Positions 9,910-20,737 of a DNA stretch of 64,000 bases are shown one piece after another (position 1 is the stretch's first letter; the number at the start of each line of letters is the position of its first letter). The notes under the pieces are model-generated. The model saw only the letters and a program-made list of their open reading frames with translations, did not search any database and was not told where the DNA came from. The DNA comes from Photobacterium angustum (GTDB taxonomy: Bacteria > Pseudomonadota > Gammaproteobacteria > Enterobacterales > Vibrionaceae), in assembly GCF_002954615.1 (NCBI RefSeq), contig NZ_MSCJ01000001.1, forward strand, positions 2,728,001-2,792,000, given 5' to 3'. The translations under genes were made by a program, and so were the position numbers.

Positions 9910-10854
9910 ATGATAATTGTTACTGGCGGCGCCGGCATGATCGGCAGCAACATCGTAAAAGCCCTTAACGAGCAAGGTTGTAACGATATTTTAGTGGTGG
10001 ATAACCTCAAAGACGGGACTAAATTCGCAAACCTTGTCGATTTAGACATTGCCGATTACATGGACAAAGAAGACTTCATCACCCAAATTATGGCGGGAGA
10101 TGAGTTCGGAAATATTGAAGCCATTTTCCATGAGGGTGCTTGCTCAGCAACCACTGAGTGGGACGGTAAATACATGATGCTCAATAACTATGAGTACTCA
10201 AAAGAGCTATTGCATTACTGTTTAGAGCGCCAAATTCCCTTCCTATATGCTTCATCTGCAGCAACCTATGGTGGTCGCGATCATGACTTCATCGAAGAAA
10301 AGCCATACGAAGGTGCACTGAACGTTTATGGTTATTCGAAACAACAATTTGATAACTATGTTCGCCGTATTTGGCAAGATGCCGAAGCACATGGTGAGAA
10401 ACTATCGCAAATCACTGGCTTCCGTTATTTCAATGTGTACGGCCCGCGTGAGCAACATAAAGGTAGTATGGCTTCTGTCGCCTTTCACCTAAACACTCAA
10501 ATTAATGCAGGTGGCAACCCAAAACTATTTGAAGGCTCTGAAACCTTTAAGCGTGATTTTGTTTATGTTGGCGATGTATGCAAAATGAACCTATGGTTCT
10601 TAGCAAATAGTGTATCCGGTATTTTTAACTGTGGTACAGGCAATGCTGAATCTTTCCAAGCGGTGGCTGATGCTGTCGTTAAATATCATGGAAAAGGTGA
10701 AGTTGAGTCAGTTCCCTTCCCTGAGCACCTAAAAGGTCGTTACCAAACTTACACACAAGCAGATCTGACTAAAGTGCGCGCAGCTGGCTATACAGAAACG
10801 TTTAAGTCTGTTGCTGAAGGCGTTGCAGAATACATGACAATCCTAAACAAATAA
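9910..10854 (+). CDS. hldD: ADP-L-glycero-D-manno-heptose 6-epimerase
   Basis: 314 residues. It converts ADP-D-glycero-D-manno-heptose to the L-glycero form that heptosyltransferases use for the LPS inner core. The short-chain dehydrogenase fold shows GGAGMIGSN at the N terminus (NADP site), SSAATYG, and the catalytic YGYSKQQFD. The start is the ATG at 9910, preceded by AAGGA; an upstream in-frame start would add 37 unrelated residues. It is the first gene of the hldD-lpxM-ligase-GT4-waaF-waaA run, whose genes are separated by short gaps or overlaps. Confidence 0.95.
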   Translation: MIIVTGGAGMIGSNIVKALNEQGCNDILVVDNLKDGTKFANLVDLDIADYMDKEDFITQIMAGDEFGNIEAIFHEGACSATTEWDGKYMMLNNYEYSKELLHYCLERQIPFLYASSAATYGGRDHDFIEEKPYEGALNVYGYSKQQFDNYVRRIWQDAEAHGEKLSQITGFRYFNVYGPREQHKGSMASVAFHLNTQINAGGNPKLFEGSETFKRDFVYVGDVCKMNLWFLANSVSGIFNCGTGNAESFQAVADAVVKYHGKGEVESVPFPEHLKGRYQTYTQADLTKVRAAGYTETFKSVAEGVAEYMTILNK

Positions 10855-10861
10855 TAACGAT

Positions 10862-11818
10862 ATGATTGATAACCATTACGATAAACAAGCTTATAACCCA
10901 CAATTTGAATGGTCTTTTCTAGCACCTAAATATTGGGGGACATGGCTTGCCGTTATCCTCGCTTCTCTATTTTGTTTGCTGCCCCATAACGCACGCCGCG
11001 CAATTGCGAGTACCTTTGCTAAAAAAGCTATCAAGTTAAATAGCAAATCAAATCGTCGTGCGCGCGTAAACTTACAGATGTGCTTTCCTGAAAAGACCGA
11101 TGCTGAACGTGAAGATATTCTACTTCAAAGTATCACCACTGCAGGTACATTCTTGCTGGGTTTTGCATCGTTAAGTGTACGTAGCAAATTTTGGTTAGAA
11201 GATAATACCGTGATCCGCGGGATGGAGAACCTCACTACTCTCACCGATCAGCAGCAAAGCGTGATTTTATTGGTTCCTCACACTTGGGCGATTGATATTC
11301 CTGCGGTACTGCTTGCATCACGCGGTTTACCTGTTTCTGCAATGGCGAAAAAGCAGAAAAACCCAGTATCAGACTGGTTGATGCACCGTCAGCGTGTGCA
11401 ATACGGCGGCCGTGTTTATGAACGCAGTGGTGGCATTAAACCATTTATCAAATCGATTCGCGAAGGGTACTTGGGATACTACTTACCCGATGAGGATCTT
11501 GGTCCTGAGCATAGTGTATTTGTTGATTTCTTTGGCACCACTAAAGCAACGATGTCAGGTTTAGGTCGACTGTCTAAATTAAGTCGCGCAAAGATCGTAC
11601 CGCTTTTTGCGATGTACAACAGTGAGTCGGGGAAATATGAATTAGATTTTTACCCTGCTCTGCCTTTCCCTAGTGAAACTGAAGAGCAAGATGCCCGCAT
11701 GATGAACGAATGTATCGAACAATACGTGAGTGAGCGTCCAGAACAATACATGTGGATTCTGCGTTTACTAAAGACACGCCCTAATAGTAATGAAAATCCA
11801 TATCAGGTGAAAATGTAA
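10862..11818 (+). CDS. lpxM: Lipid A secondary acyltransferase, LpxM type
   Basis: 318 residues with one N-terminal membrane segment (about 25-45). The lysophospholipid-acyltransferase-like catalytic motif HTWAID (HX4D) is present, followed by SGGIKPFIKSIREGYLGYY, LPDEDLGPEHS and VDFFG. These are much closer to E. coli LpxM (MsbB) than to LpxL. It should add a secondary acyl chain to Kdo-lipid A at the inner membrane. V. cholerae has a related enzyme (LpxN) that transfers a hydroxylated chain; which acyl chain is used here cannot be read from sequence. It sits 7 bases after hldD and overlaps the next gene. Confidence 0.9.
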   Translation: MIDNHYDKQAYNPQFEWSFLAPKYWGTWLAVILASLFCLLPHNARRAIASTFAKKAIKLNSKSNRRARVNLQMCFPEKTDAEREDILLQSITTAGTFLLGFASLSVRSKFWLEDNTVIRGMENLTTLTDQQQSVILLVPHTWAIDIPAVLLASRGLPVSAMAKKQKNPVSDWLMHRQRVQYGGRVYERSGGIKPFIKSIREGYLGYYLPDEDLGPEHSVFVDFFGTTKATMSGLGRLSKLSRAKIVPLFAMYNSESGKYELDFYPALPFPSETEEQDARMMNECIEQYVSERPEQYMWILRLLKTRPNSNENPYQVKM

Positions 11819-13089
11819 TGCCTATCTCTAGCTTTTTTAATCGTGAAATAATCATAAGCTTGCTCGTGGCAAGCTTTCCTGTTTTATGTCTTGCCTATGG
11901 TAGTGGTTATAATCTCCCTCCAATCTTACTATTAGTAGCCGCACTTAGTTTTTGTCGGCAATTCAACAAAGTTAACTATACAACACAAGTGAAGTGGGTA
12001 TTAGGTAGCTTTAGCATTTACTTTCTCACTTATTTAGCCTCAACACTTTATTACGGTGGAAGCTTTGCTGAAATCGATATGCCTAACCGCATTGTCTTAG
12101 TGCTACCTATATTTCTATTACTGCTACTCTATCCACCTAAAGTTGATTTCTTGACTTCAGGTTTTATTATCGGCTCGATCATTGCTTGTATTGTGGCAAT
12201 GATTCACATTTATGATTTTAATACTGGTCGAGCATTTAGTGACAGTTTAGAAAGTATTCATCCATCATTAAAAGGCTATATGCCTATTCAGTCTGGTAAT
12301 ATGGCGATGACATTAGGACTAATAAGCCTCACGATTAGTATCCACTTTCTGGGCAAAAAATCATGGTGGAAATTTATATTCACTTTAATTGCTGCATTTT
12401 TAGGTATCTATGCAAGCTTTCTCTCAGGAAGTCGTGGTGGCTGGATATTTTTACCAGTTGCTATCGTTTATTTAGCCTTTAGTAATCGCCAATTAATCAC
12501 TAAAAAAATAGCTTTAGTTAGCATTCTTGTTCTTGGAACAGCTATATTTTCGATGGACCAAAACAAAGAAATCACATCACGTTTAGATGCTGCTACCTAC
12601 CAAGTTATCCAATATCAAAAAGGCCATGATGAAAACTCGTCGTTAGGCGTTCGATTTGAACTTTGGAAAAGTGCTATTTACACCACAGAACAGCACCCTA
12701 TTTTTGGTTCTGGTTATCAAGGTCGAGAAGTTCTAAGAGAAAAATGGGCTCATGATGGCCTTGTGAATGCACAAGTGATTAAAGAATATTTACATTCACA
12801 CTCCCATAATCAATTCTTAGAAGACTTATCTGTCCGTGGTGTTATTGGACTAACAGCACTGCTCGCTATTTTTATTATTCCTCTTGGCATTTTTATCACA
12901 AACCATCGTATTGCAAACTCGCCCCAACAGAAAATGATCAATCAGTGTGGTGCTATCAGTGTAATCATGATGATAGGTTACTGCTTGTCTCAAGCTATGT
13001 TCCGTCATAATTCAGGAATAATTTTCTATTCACTAATAACAGTCATTCTTCTAGCACCAAGTATTTCAATGAGAGAGAAACAATCATGA
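11818..13089 (+). CDS. O-antigen ligase / polymerase-like membrane protein (Wzy_C family)
   Basis: 423 residues, about ten to twelve hydrophobic segments, with the large periplasmic loop typical of WaaL/Wzy proteins. The loop carries LGVRFELWKSAI, HPIFGSGYQG and HSHSHNQFLEDL, with a conserved His. Position inside the core operon, between lpxM and a core glycosyltransferase, favours WaaL, which joins O antigen to the lipid A core. WaaL and Wzy are hard to separate by sequence, so I leave the symbol blank. The start codon overlaps the lpxM stop (TAATG), implying translational coupling. Base composition is more AT-rich than the flanking genes. Confidence 0.8.
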   Translation: MPISSFFNREIIISLLVASFPVLCLAYGSGYNLPPILLLVAALSFCRQFNKVNYTTQVKWVLGSFSIYFLTYLASTLYYGGSFAEIDMPNRIVLVLPIFLLLLLYPPKVDFLTSGFIIGSIIACIVAMIHIYDFNTGRAFSDSLESIHPSLKGYMPIQSGNMAMTLGLISLTISIHFLGKKSWWKFIFTLIAAFLGIYASFLSGSRGGWIFLPVAIVYLAFSNRQLITKKIALVSILVLGTAIFSMDQNKEITSRLDAATYQVIQYQKGHDENSSLGVRFELWKSAIYTTEQHPIFGSGYQGREVLREKWAHDGLVNAQVIKEYLHSHSHNQFLEDLSVRGVIGLTALLAIFIIPLGIFITNHRIANSPQQKMINQCGAISVIMMIGYCLSQAMFRHNSGIIFYSLITVILLAPSISMREKQS

Positions 13090-14168
13090 GAGTACTCGTA
13101 TTAAGCTCTTATTTAGATGCTTGGAACAGCGTTAGACCTGAAGCCGAAATGTGTATCGAGATGGTCAAACAAGGTCACGAAGTCACTATTATAACCCAAG
13201 GTGATGCACCTTATGTCGAGCGTTTTCGTGAAGCTGGAATAACGGTGATCGATTGCTACCCAAGCCGTAAAATTTGCTTCAACACAATAAAAACAATTCG
13301 CCAAGAACTACGCCAACACCATTATGATGTGGTGTATGCACTTAACTCTAAAACTATTCCTAACGCTGCATTTGCTTGTATTGGCTTTCCAAATACAAAA
13401 CTTATTAGCTACCGTGGCACTGTTGGTGGTATTTACCGTCATGACCCATCATCATATTTAACGCATCTTCATCCTCGCGTGAATGGGATATCTTGTGTCG
13501 CAGAAGCAGTTACAGACTCGGTACGAAGTGTTGTTAAGTTAGCATCTGAAAAAGTTCAAACGATTTATAAAGGTCATGACTTAGCTTGGTATCAAGCAGA
13601 TGCTCTGCCACGTGAGCAACTCGGTTTAACCGATGATGATATTATTGTCACCTGTGTTGCCAATGCACGTAAATCCAAAGGCGTCCATGTTCTGCTTGAT
13701 GCAGCTAAGCAGTTAGCTGATATCGACAATCTACATCTGATACTCGTTGGTCGTGATATGGATACGGAAGAAAATGACCAATTAGCAGCAAACAGTGGCA
13801 TGCAGGATCGTATTCACTTTTTAGGTTATCGCTCTGATGTACCTGAAATCATGGCGACATCCGATATCCAAGTGCAGCCATCTATTAGCGGTGAAGGTCT
13901 ACCCAAAACAATTATCGAAGCGATGGCAATGGCAAAACCTTCAGTTGTCACAACGACTGGCGGCAGTAAAGAGTTAGTAGAAGAAGGTAAAACCGGATTT
14001 GTGGTTGAAACCAATAATCCTCAAGCATTAGCTGATAAAATTAAACAATTAGCAGAATCTAAAACAGTACGCGTTGAAATGGGACAGAATGCACAACAAC
14101 GATTAAAAGCGCATTTTTCAATCCAAGAAACAACAAAGCAGCAGCTGAACTTCTTTCAAAGCGTATAA
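13086..14168 (+). CDS. Family 4 glycosyltransferase (LPS core)
   Basis: 360 residues with the GT-B fold. The C-terminal donor-binding motif EGLPKTIIEAMAMAKPSVVTTTGGSKELV is the classic GT4 pattern with a nucleotide-sugar-binding E(x7)E arrangement. The N-terminal half has a Rossmann-like start (MRVLVLSSYLD). The sugar and acceptor are unknown; position indicates an LPS core or outer-core sugar. It overlaps the ligase-like gene by 4 bases (ATGA). Confidence 0.85.
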   Translation: MRVLVLSSYLDAWNSVRPEAEMCIEMVKQGHEVTIITQGDAPYVERFREAGITVIDCYPSRKICFNTIKTIRQELRQHHYDVVYALNSKTIPNAAFACIGFPNTKLISYRGTVGGIYRHDPSSYLTHLHPRVNGISCVAEAVTDSVRSVVKLASEKVQTIYKGHDLAWYQADALPREQLGLTDDDIIVTCVANARKSKGVHVLLDAAKQLADIDNLHLILVGRDMDTEENDQLAANSGMQDRIHFLGYRSDVPEIMATSDIQVQPSISGEGLPKTIIEAMAMAKPSVVTTTGGSKELVEEGKTGFVVETNNPQALADKIKQLAESKTVRVEMGQNAQQRLKAHFSIQETTKQQLNFFQSV

Positions 14169-14183
14169 ACCAACGGTTGTAAT

Positions 14184-15215
14184 GTGAAAATATTAATTAT
14201 TGGCCCATCATGGGTTGGCGACATGGTGATGTCGCAATGTCTTTATACCGAGCTTAAAAAACTTCACCCAGACGCTATCATTGATGTGATGGCACCCGGC
14301 TGGTGTAAGCCCGTACTTGAGCGTATGCCAGAAATCAATCAAGCGATTGAAATGCCGCTTGGACATGGCGATCTTAATCTGTTTGCTCGCTATCAATTAG
14401 GTAAAATTCTTCGCGATGACAACTATGATCATGCGTACGTATTACCCAATTCCGCCAAATCAGCCTTAGTACCTTTGTTTGCTAAGATCCCAGTTCGTAC
14501 TGGCTGGAAAGGTGAGATGCGTTACGGCTTACTCAATGATTTGCGTAATAACAAAAAATTATTCAACTTGATGATTGAACGCTATATTGCACTCGCCCAT
14601 CCGGCAACAGAAATGATAGGCTCTGGCTGTTTAACTGATATGCCACACCCGAAGCTCACCATCGACGCCATAGCTCAAAATGAAGCACTAACTAAGTTCG
14701 GTTTAAACCGAGAAAGAACCGTGATTGGCTTATGTCCAGGTGCTGAATTTGGCCCTGCAAAACGTTGGCCGGAGCAACATTTTGCAAAAGCTGCCGCAAC
14801 GCTGATAGAGCAAGGTAACCAAGTATGGTTATTCGGCTCAGCAAAAGATCGTGAAGTTACCGATAAAATCAAAGCCAGCCTGCCGCAGGAAATGCAAACG
14901 CATTGCCAAAATCTTGCTGGTAATACATCTTTGATCGAGGCGATTGATTTACTTGCCGCCTGTAAAACCGTCGTTAGCAATGACTCTGGTCTGATGCATA
15001 TTTCAGCCGCTGTTGGCTGTAATATCGTGGCATTATACGGTTCAACATCACCAGGTTATACCCCACCGCTAGCCGAGCATGTTGAAGTATTAAATACCGA
15101 CATCAGCTGTCGCCCATGCTTTAAACGCGAGTGTCCATTAGGTCATTTGAAGTGCTTAACAGAGCTGACACCTGATTTAGTAGTTGATGCAATCAATAAG
15201 TTGCAACAAGCGTAA
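14184..15215 (+). CDS. waaF: ADP-heptose--LPS heptosyltransferase II
   Basis: 343 residues, GT9 family. The N-terminal IIGPSWVGDMVMSQCLY matches WaaF, and LCPGAEFGPAKRWPEQHF, SNDSGLMHISAAVG and LYGSTSPGYTPPL are donor-site and family motifs. A Cys-rich segment CRPCFKRECPLGHLKC near the C terminus is also typical of WaaF. It adds the second heptose to heptose I of the inner core at the cytoplasmic membrane face. The start is GTG at 14184. It is followed almost directly by waaA. Confidence 0.95.
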   Translation: MKILIIGPSWVGDMVMSQCLYTELKKLHPDAIIDVMAPGWCKPVLERMPEINQAIEMPLGHGDLNLFARYQLGKILRDDNYDHAYVLPNSAKSALVPLFAKIPVRTGWKGEMRYGLLNDLRNNKKLFNLMIERYIALAHPATEMIGSGCLTDMPHPKLTIDAIAQNEALTKFGLNRERTVIGLCPGAEFGPAKRWPEQHFAKAAATLIEQGNQVWLFGSAKDREVTDKIKASLPQEMQTHCQNLAGNTSLIEAIDLLAACKTVVSNDSGLMHISAAVGCNIVALYGSTSPGYTPPLAEHVEVLNTDISCRPCFKRECPLGHLKCLTELTPDLVVDAINKLQQA

Positions 15216-15221
15216 GTGAAT

Positions 15222-16496
15222 ATGTTACTTAGAACCGTTTATACCCTACTGCTTGCTCTAGTTTCCCCGTTACTTCTGTTTGGACTTTACAAACAAAAAC
15301 CGGGGAAACCTCGTTTTGGTAAGCGCTGGAAAGAGCACTTTGGTTTTACGCCAGCAGTTAATGGTAAGAAACCTATTTGGATCCATGCCGCATCGGTTGG
15401 TGAATCTATTGCCATCACGCCACTGATCAAAGCGCTAAGAGAGCAATATCCAGCGCAAGCTATCGTGGTAACAACAACAACCAGCACAGGTGCGGAGCAA
15501 ATAGCCAAGCTAGGTGATTTGGTTGAACACCGCTACATGCCGATTGATTTTGCTTGGTGTGTACGAGGTTTTCTAAAAGCGGTGCAACCTAAACTGATGC
15601 TGATTGTTGAAAAAGAACTCTGGCTCAATACGCTAGCAACCGTTAAAAAACAGCATATCCCGATCGTGATCGCTAATGCTCGCTTATCAGAACGCTCTGC
15701 TCAACGATATCAATCGGCAGCTTTTTTTACCAAACCACTACTCAATAATGTTGATAGCATTCTTTGTCTTCATCAAGACGATGCAAATCGCTTTATCGAT
15801 ATTGGAGCGTCCAAAGAGAAGGTTACAGTAACAGGCTCAATTAAATATGATCTTACTATTGCGCCAACAGTCTTTGAGCATGCTGCACAATTACGTTCAC
15901 TACTGGGTCAAGATCGCCCAGTGTTCATTGCCGCGAGTACTCATAAAGGTGAAGATGAACAGATTTTTACAGCTTTTAAGGCGATATTGCAGCACAACGA
16001 GAAAGCATTATTAATCATCGTTCCTCGTCATCCTGAACGCTTCAATGATGTTGAAATATTGGCAAAACAGCAATTTCAATTATCCGTTCATCGCCGTACT
16101 AATAACGATGAATTTACGCCACAAAACCAAGTGTATTTAGCCGATACCATGGGTGAGATGTTATTACTTCTTGCTAGCAGTGATGTCGTATTTGTCGGGG
16201 GAAGTTTGATCGGTGATAAAGTCGGTGGACATAACCTACTCGAACCTGCCGCAGTAGGAAAACCAGCTATCACAGGCCCTAGCTACTACAACTTTATAGA
16301 TATTACAGAACAACTACTTCAAGCTGACGCAATAGAAGTCTGTCAAGATAGTGCCGAGCTAGCAAGACAAGTAATTGGGTTGTTTGATAACCCAGAACGT
16401 CAACATGTAATGGGAGAAAACGCTAAAAAAGTGGTAGAGCAAAATCAAGGGGCGGTACAACGCACCATTGATAGCATTACTGACTACCTGCATTAA
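15222..16496 (+). CDS. waaA: 3-deoxy-D-manno-octulosonic acid (Kdo) transferase
   Basis: 424 residues from the ATG at 15222; a GTG directly after the waaF stop (15216) would add two residues. GT30 family: an N-terminal membrane anchor (about 1-20), then KRWKEHFG, IHAASVGES and ELWLN, with a C-terminal GT-B domain containing GGSLIGDKVGGHNLLEPAAVGKP. It transfers Kdo from CMP-Kdo to lipid IVA. Because a Kdo kinase gene follows, it may add a single Kdo as in Haemophilus; that is inference. It is the last gene of the hldD operon. Confidence 0.94.
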   Translation: MLLRTVYTLLLALVSPLLLFGLYKQKPGKPRFGKRWKEHFGFTPAVNGKKPIWIHAASVGESIAITPLIKALREQYPAQAIVVTTTTSTGAEQIAKLGDLVEHRYMPIDFAWCVRGFLKAVQPKLMLIVEKELWLNTLATVKKQHIPIVIANARLSERSAQRYQSAAFFTKPLLNNVDSILCLHQDDANRFIDIGASKEKVTVTGSIKYDLTIAPTVFEHAAQLRSLLGQDRPVFIAASTHKGEDEQIFTAFKAILQHNEKALLIIVPRHPERFNDVEILAKQQFQLSVHRRTNNDEFTPQNQVYLADTMGEMLLLLASSDVVFVGGSLIGDKVGGHNLLEPAAVGKPAITGPSYYNFIDITEQLLQADAIEVCQDSAELARQVIGLFDNPERQHVMGENAKKVVEQNQGAVQRTIDSITDYLH

Positions 16497-16500
16497 ATTC

Positions 16501-16535
16501 GTAGCGATGAGAGCCCACACTCATCGCTACTTTAT
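16501..16535. terminator. Hairpin between waaA and kdkA
   Basis: Eleven-base stem GTAGCGATGAG/CTCATCGCTAC (16501-16511 and 16520-16530), loop of eight, followed by a weak T-rich tail TTTATT. It probably terminates the hldD operon and perhaps the convergent kdkA. Confidence 0.7.
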
Positions 16536-16537
16536 TC

Positions 16538-17242
16538 CTAACCTTGTTGATAGCCATCGCATAATGCTTGCCAGTCCTGAGCTTGCCATTGAATATTACG
16601 CTTCTTCACTTCTTTGATAAATGAGCGCTCTAAACGGGCTAAGTTATCTTTTTTCCAACTTTCACCCTGTTGCTGATAGCACTTATCAAAGTCAATCAAC
16701 CAAACTTGCTGATCCATATCAAGCAAGATGTTGTGGGCATTTAAGTCTGTGTGGCAAACCTGCAGATCATGCATCTTACGGATCATGATACCAATTTGAC
16801 GCCAAACCGAACTTGGCAGAGGTAATTTAATAAGTAGCGCAACGAGATCACGACTATTAGGGATTTTCTCAACCAAAATATCTGCTCGATAAACACAGCC
16901 TTTCTTCTCAGCTTTTGCGGCTACTGGCCGAGGAACGTTTACCCCGCCTTCACGTAATACTTTTAAAAGCGTCAATTCAGCATAACTACGGGTGTTATCC
17001 CAACCAGTAAACCAATAACTGTCACTCACAAACTTACCAAATAAACCACCACGACGATAATGACGCAATGCCATTTCCATTTTATCGCCAGCAACAAACC
17101 AAGTCGTGCCCCGCCCTTGCGCCGAGCCGACAATGGCATTTTGTTGACGCCAAAAATCAATCTCAAAGCAACAATGCGGATCGACAGTTAAATAATTGTC
17201 ATCAAACCATATCATTTGCTGTTCATGGCTAATTTTCTGCAC
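16538..17242 (-). CDS. kdkA: 3-deoxy-D-manno-octulosonic acid kinase
   Basis: 234 residues. It has a small kinase-like fold with the catalytic loop HTDLNAHNILLD and the metal-binding DFDKC, matching the KdkA/InaA family. It phosphorylates O-4 of Kdo on Kdo-lipid IVA. The gene is divergent from an OpsX-like heptosyltransferase with 89 bases between starts; in Haemophilus influenzae the OpsX acceptor is the phosphorylated Kdo, so the pairing makes biochemical sense. Convergent with waaA. Confidence 0.9.
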   Translation of the reverse strand: MQKISHEQQMIWFDDNYLTVDPHCCFEIDFWRQQNAIVGSAQGRGTTWFVAGDKMEMALRHYRRGGLFGKFVSDSYWFTGWDNTRSYAELTLLKVLREGGVNVPRPVAAKAEKKGCVYRADILVEKIPNSRDLVALLIKLPLPSSVWRQIGIMIRKMHDLQVCHTDLNAHNILLDMDQQVWLIDFDKCYQQQGESWKKDNLARLERSFIKEVKKRNIQWQAQDWQALCDGYQQG

Positions 17243-17331
17243 TGTTGTCTTTCTCCTGTTTATTTTGGTTTATTTTACAATTACCAGCGCTAACTGCATA
17301 ATTCGCTAACCACTTTTTATTAGGTACCACT

Positions 17332-18390
17332 ATGGCTTTGTTTACCACTGCGCCTCAATCCATCTGTATTTTACGGCTATCAGCTATTGGTGATGTGTGT
17401 CATGCGATCGCTGTAGTACAAGCTATCCAAAAACATTGGCCAGAAACCAGTATTACATGGGTAGTGGGCAAAACAGAAGCTCAGCTTGTGGGCACACTGC
17501 CTAATATCAAGGTGGTTAGTTTTGATAAAAAAGCAGGCTGGCAAGGGATCAAAGCAGTTTGGAATACCTTGAAAGGTCAAAAGTTTGATGCCTTACTCGA
17601 CATGCAAGTAGCGCTGCGCGCAAGCCTATTATCTTTAGGAATTAAAGCACGCTATAAAGTCGGTTTCTCACGTCAAAGAGCCAAAGAGGGACAATGGCTA
17701 TTTACTAATAGAAAGCTGCCACAAACAAATGCTTCTCATGTACTTGATAACTTTGCAGAATTCGCTCGCTATCTAGGCGTACCTTTTGCGGCTCCAGATT
17801 GGCAGATCCCATTATCAAGTGAAGATATTGCCTTTGCTCAGCAATATACTAACAAACCAACATTGATCATCTCACCTGCTGCTAGTAAAGATGAGCGTAA
17901 CTGGCTTATAGAGCGCTATGCTGCCGTTGCTGATCATGCCGTTAGTAAAGGATTAAATGTCATCCTATGCGGTTCACCGACACAACGTGAGCAAACGTTA
18001 GGTGAGAAGATCATACAACATTGTCATCACCCTATTACTAACCTTATTGGTAAAACAAGCCTTATCCAATTAACCGCATTGCTAAAATACGCAACGGTTG
18101 TTATCGCTCCCGACTCAGGTCCAGCCCATTTAGCAACCACACAGGGCACTCCAGTGATCGGTTTGTACGGGCATAGTAATCCAACACGCACAGGCCCTTA
18201 TCTTAGCCAACAATATGTCGTCAGTGTGTATCAACAATTTGCAGAAAAGCATTATGGCAAACCTATTTCAGAGCTTCCTTGGGGAGCACGAGTGAAAGGC
18301 AGTGATATTATGACTGCGGTTTCTGTTGATGATGTTATCACCCAACTTGATACCATCATCGCCCCCTTAACTTTGACCCAATCACAGTGA
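17332..18390 (+). CDS. GT9 heptosyltransferase, OpsX-like (probable heptosyltransferase I)
   Basis: 352 residues, GT9 fold. The N-terminal ILRLSAIGDVCHAIAVVQAIQ and the C-terminal APDSGPAHLATTQGTPVIGLYGHSNP bind ADP-heptose. The start MALFTTAPQSICIL and the extended C-terminal end resemble the Haemophilus OpsX group more than enteric WaaC. Since waaF is present separately, this is likely the enzyme adding heptose I to phosphorylated Kdo. The substrate assignment is inference from family and from the divergent kdkA. waaE follows after 7 bases. Confidence 0.8.
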   Translation: MALFTTAPQSICILRLSAIGDVCHAIAVVQAIQKHWPETSITWVVGKTEAQLVGTLPNIKVVSFDKKAGWQGIKAVWNTLKGQKFDALLDMQVALRASLLSLGIKARYKVGFSRQRAKEGQWLFTNRKLPQTNASHVLDNFAEFARYLGVPFAAPDWQIPLSSEDIAFAQQYTNKPTLIISPAASKDERNWLIERYAAVADHAVSKGLNVILCGSPTQREQTLGEKIIQHCHHPITNLIGKTSLIQLTALLKYATVVIAPDSGPAHLATTQGTPVIGLYGHSNPTRTGPYLSQQYVVSVYQQFAEKHYGKPISELPWGARVKGSDIMTAVSVDDVITQLDTIIAPLTLTQSQ

Positions 18391-18397
18391 GAAAACA

Positions 18398-19665
<1,268 letters not shown>

Positions 19666-19673
19666 ACATTAAA

Positions 19674-19705
19674 AAAGGCGCTTTATGCGCCTTTGGGTAC
19701 TTTTA
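19674..19705 (+). terminator. Intrinsic terminator after coaD
   Basis: Stem AAAGGCGC/GCGCCTTT with a TTTAT loop, followed by a broken T-rich tail. It separates the conserved operon from the AT-rich gene that follows. Confidence 0.75.
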
Positions 19706-19930
19706 TTGTTAAAAAGATTAATAACATAAAAATTTACATTAAAAGCCAATAATTACATATGTTTATATGCCTATTATTCCCTTCAATGATAGTTACAAGC
19801 TTTAACTATCATCATTTATATACTAAATAAATAAATATCTATATTACTGTCTTGAATTTATTTTGATAGAATCCAGTGTTCATTTCTATAACTAGATAAC
19901 AAGCCTGAAATAAGGTCATTAATATAATAT

Positions 19931-20737
19931 ATGAAAATAGAAGTTATTATGAGTGCATACAATAATGTACGTGATCTAGAGCTTGTTTTAGATGGCTACC
20001 TAAATCAATTAGATAATGACTTCTCTTTATGCATTGCTGATGACGGCTCTACACATGAAGTTACCGATTTAATTAAAAAATACTCGCAGTCAAGTTTAAC
20101 AATTCGCCATGTTTGGCATGAAGATAAAGGCTTTAGAAAAGCTAAAATTCTCAACCAAGCAATCAAAACAAGTTTTGCGGATTACATCATTTTTACTGAT
20201 AGCGACTGCATCCCTTCGCAGAACTTCATTTCAGATCATAGAAATTTGGCTTCAAAGACAACCGTAACTATCGGTGTAAGAGCTTATATTAAAAAAGATT
20301 TATCAGAAGCTTTTCGTCACAGCGCTATCTCTATTGATAAACTTTCCAATATCCCTTGGTTATTATTTAAATCAATGATTGGTGAAGTTTCGAAAGTTGA
20401 ACAAATTATTAATTATCCAAGCTTTATTCTCAAGCCTATCGCAAAAGCTAAACCTATCTTATCTCAATTTGGTTCTAACATGGCAGTAAATATAGAGGCA
20501 TTATTTAAGATAAATGGTTTTGATGAAGACTTTGAAGGATGGGGATACGAAGATACAGATCTATTATATCGTCTTGATAAGTTAGGCTTAAATTTTATCG
20601 GCACCATTGGTAGATGTAGGCAATTTCACCTAGATCATAAAATAAATGCGCGTAACCCTAATGGTGAAAAGCTATTTAGGCAAAAACAAAAAGACGGTAA
20701 AATTTTCTGTGACAACGGAATAAATAAAAAGGCCTAA
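19931..20737 (+). CDS. Accessory family 2 glycosyltransferase, AT-rich
   Basis: 268 residues. The N-terminal GT2 domain has VIMSAYNNVRDLELVLDGYLNQ, IADDGSTHEVTDL and the DxD-like TDSDCIPS. The C-terminal half contains GSNMAVNIEALFKINGFDEDFEGWGYEDTDLLYRL, the ED motif of galactosyltransferase-like GT2 enzymes. Composition is clearly more AT-rich than the neighbours and a 265-base AT-rich spacer precedes it, suggesting an acquired, strain-variable surface-sugar gene. The last codons and stop lie inside the terminator stem. Donor and acceptor are unknown. Confidence 0.83.
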   Translation: MKIEVIMSAYNNVRDLELVLDGYLNQLDNDFSLCIADDGSTHEVTDLIKKYSQSSLTIRHVWHEDKGFRKAKILNQAIKTSFADYIIFTDSDCIPSQNFISDHRNLASKTTVTIGVRAYIKKDLSEAFRHSAISIDKLSNIPWLLFKSMIGEVSKVEQIINYPSFILKPIAKAKPILSQFGSNMAVNIEALFKINGFDEDFEGWGYEDTDLLYRLDKLGLNFIGTIGRCRQFHLDHKINARNPNGEKLFRQKQKDGKIFCDNGINKKA

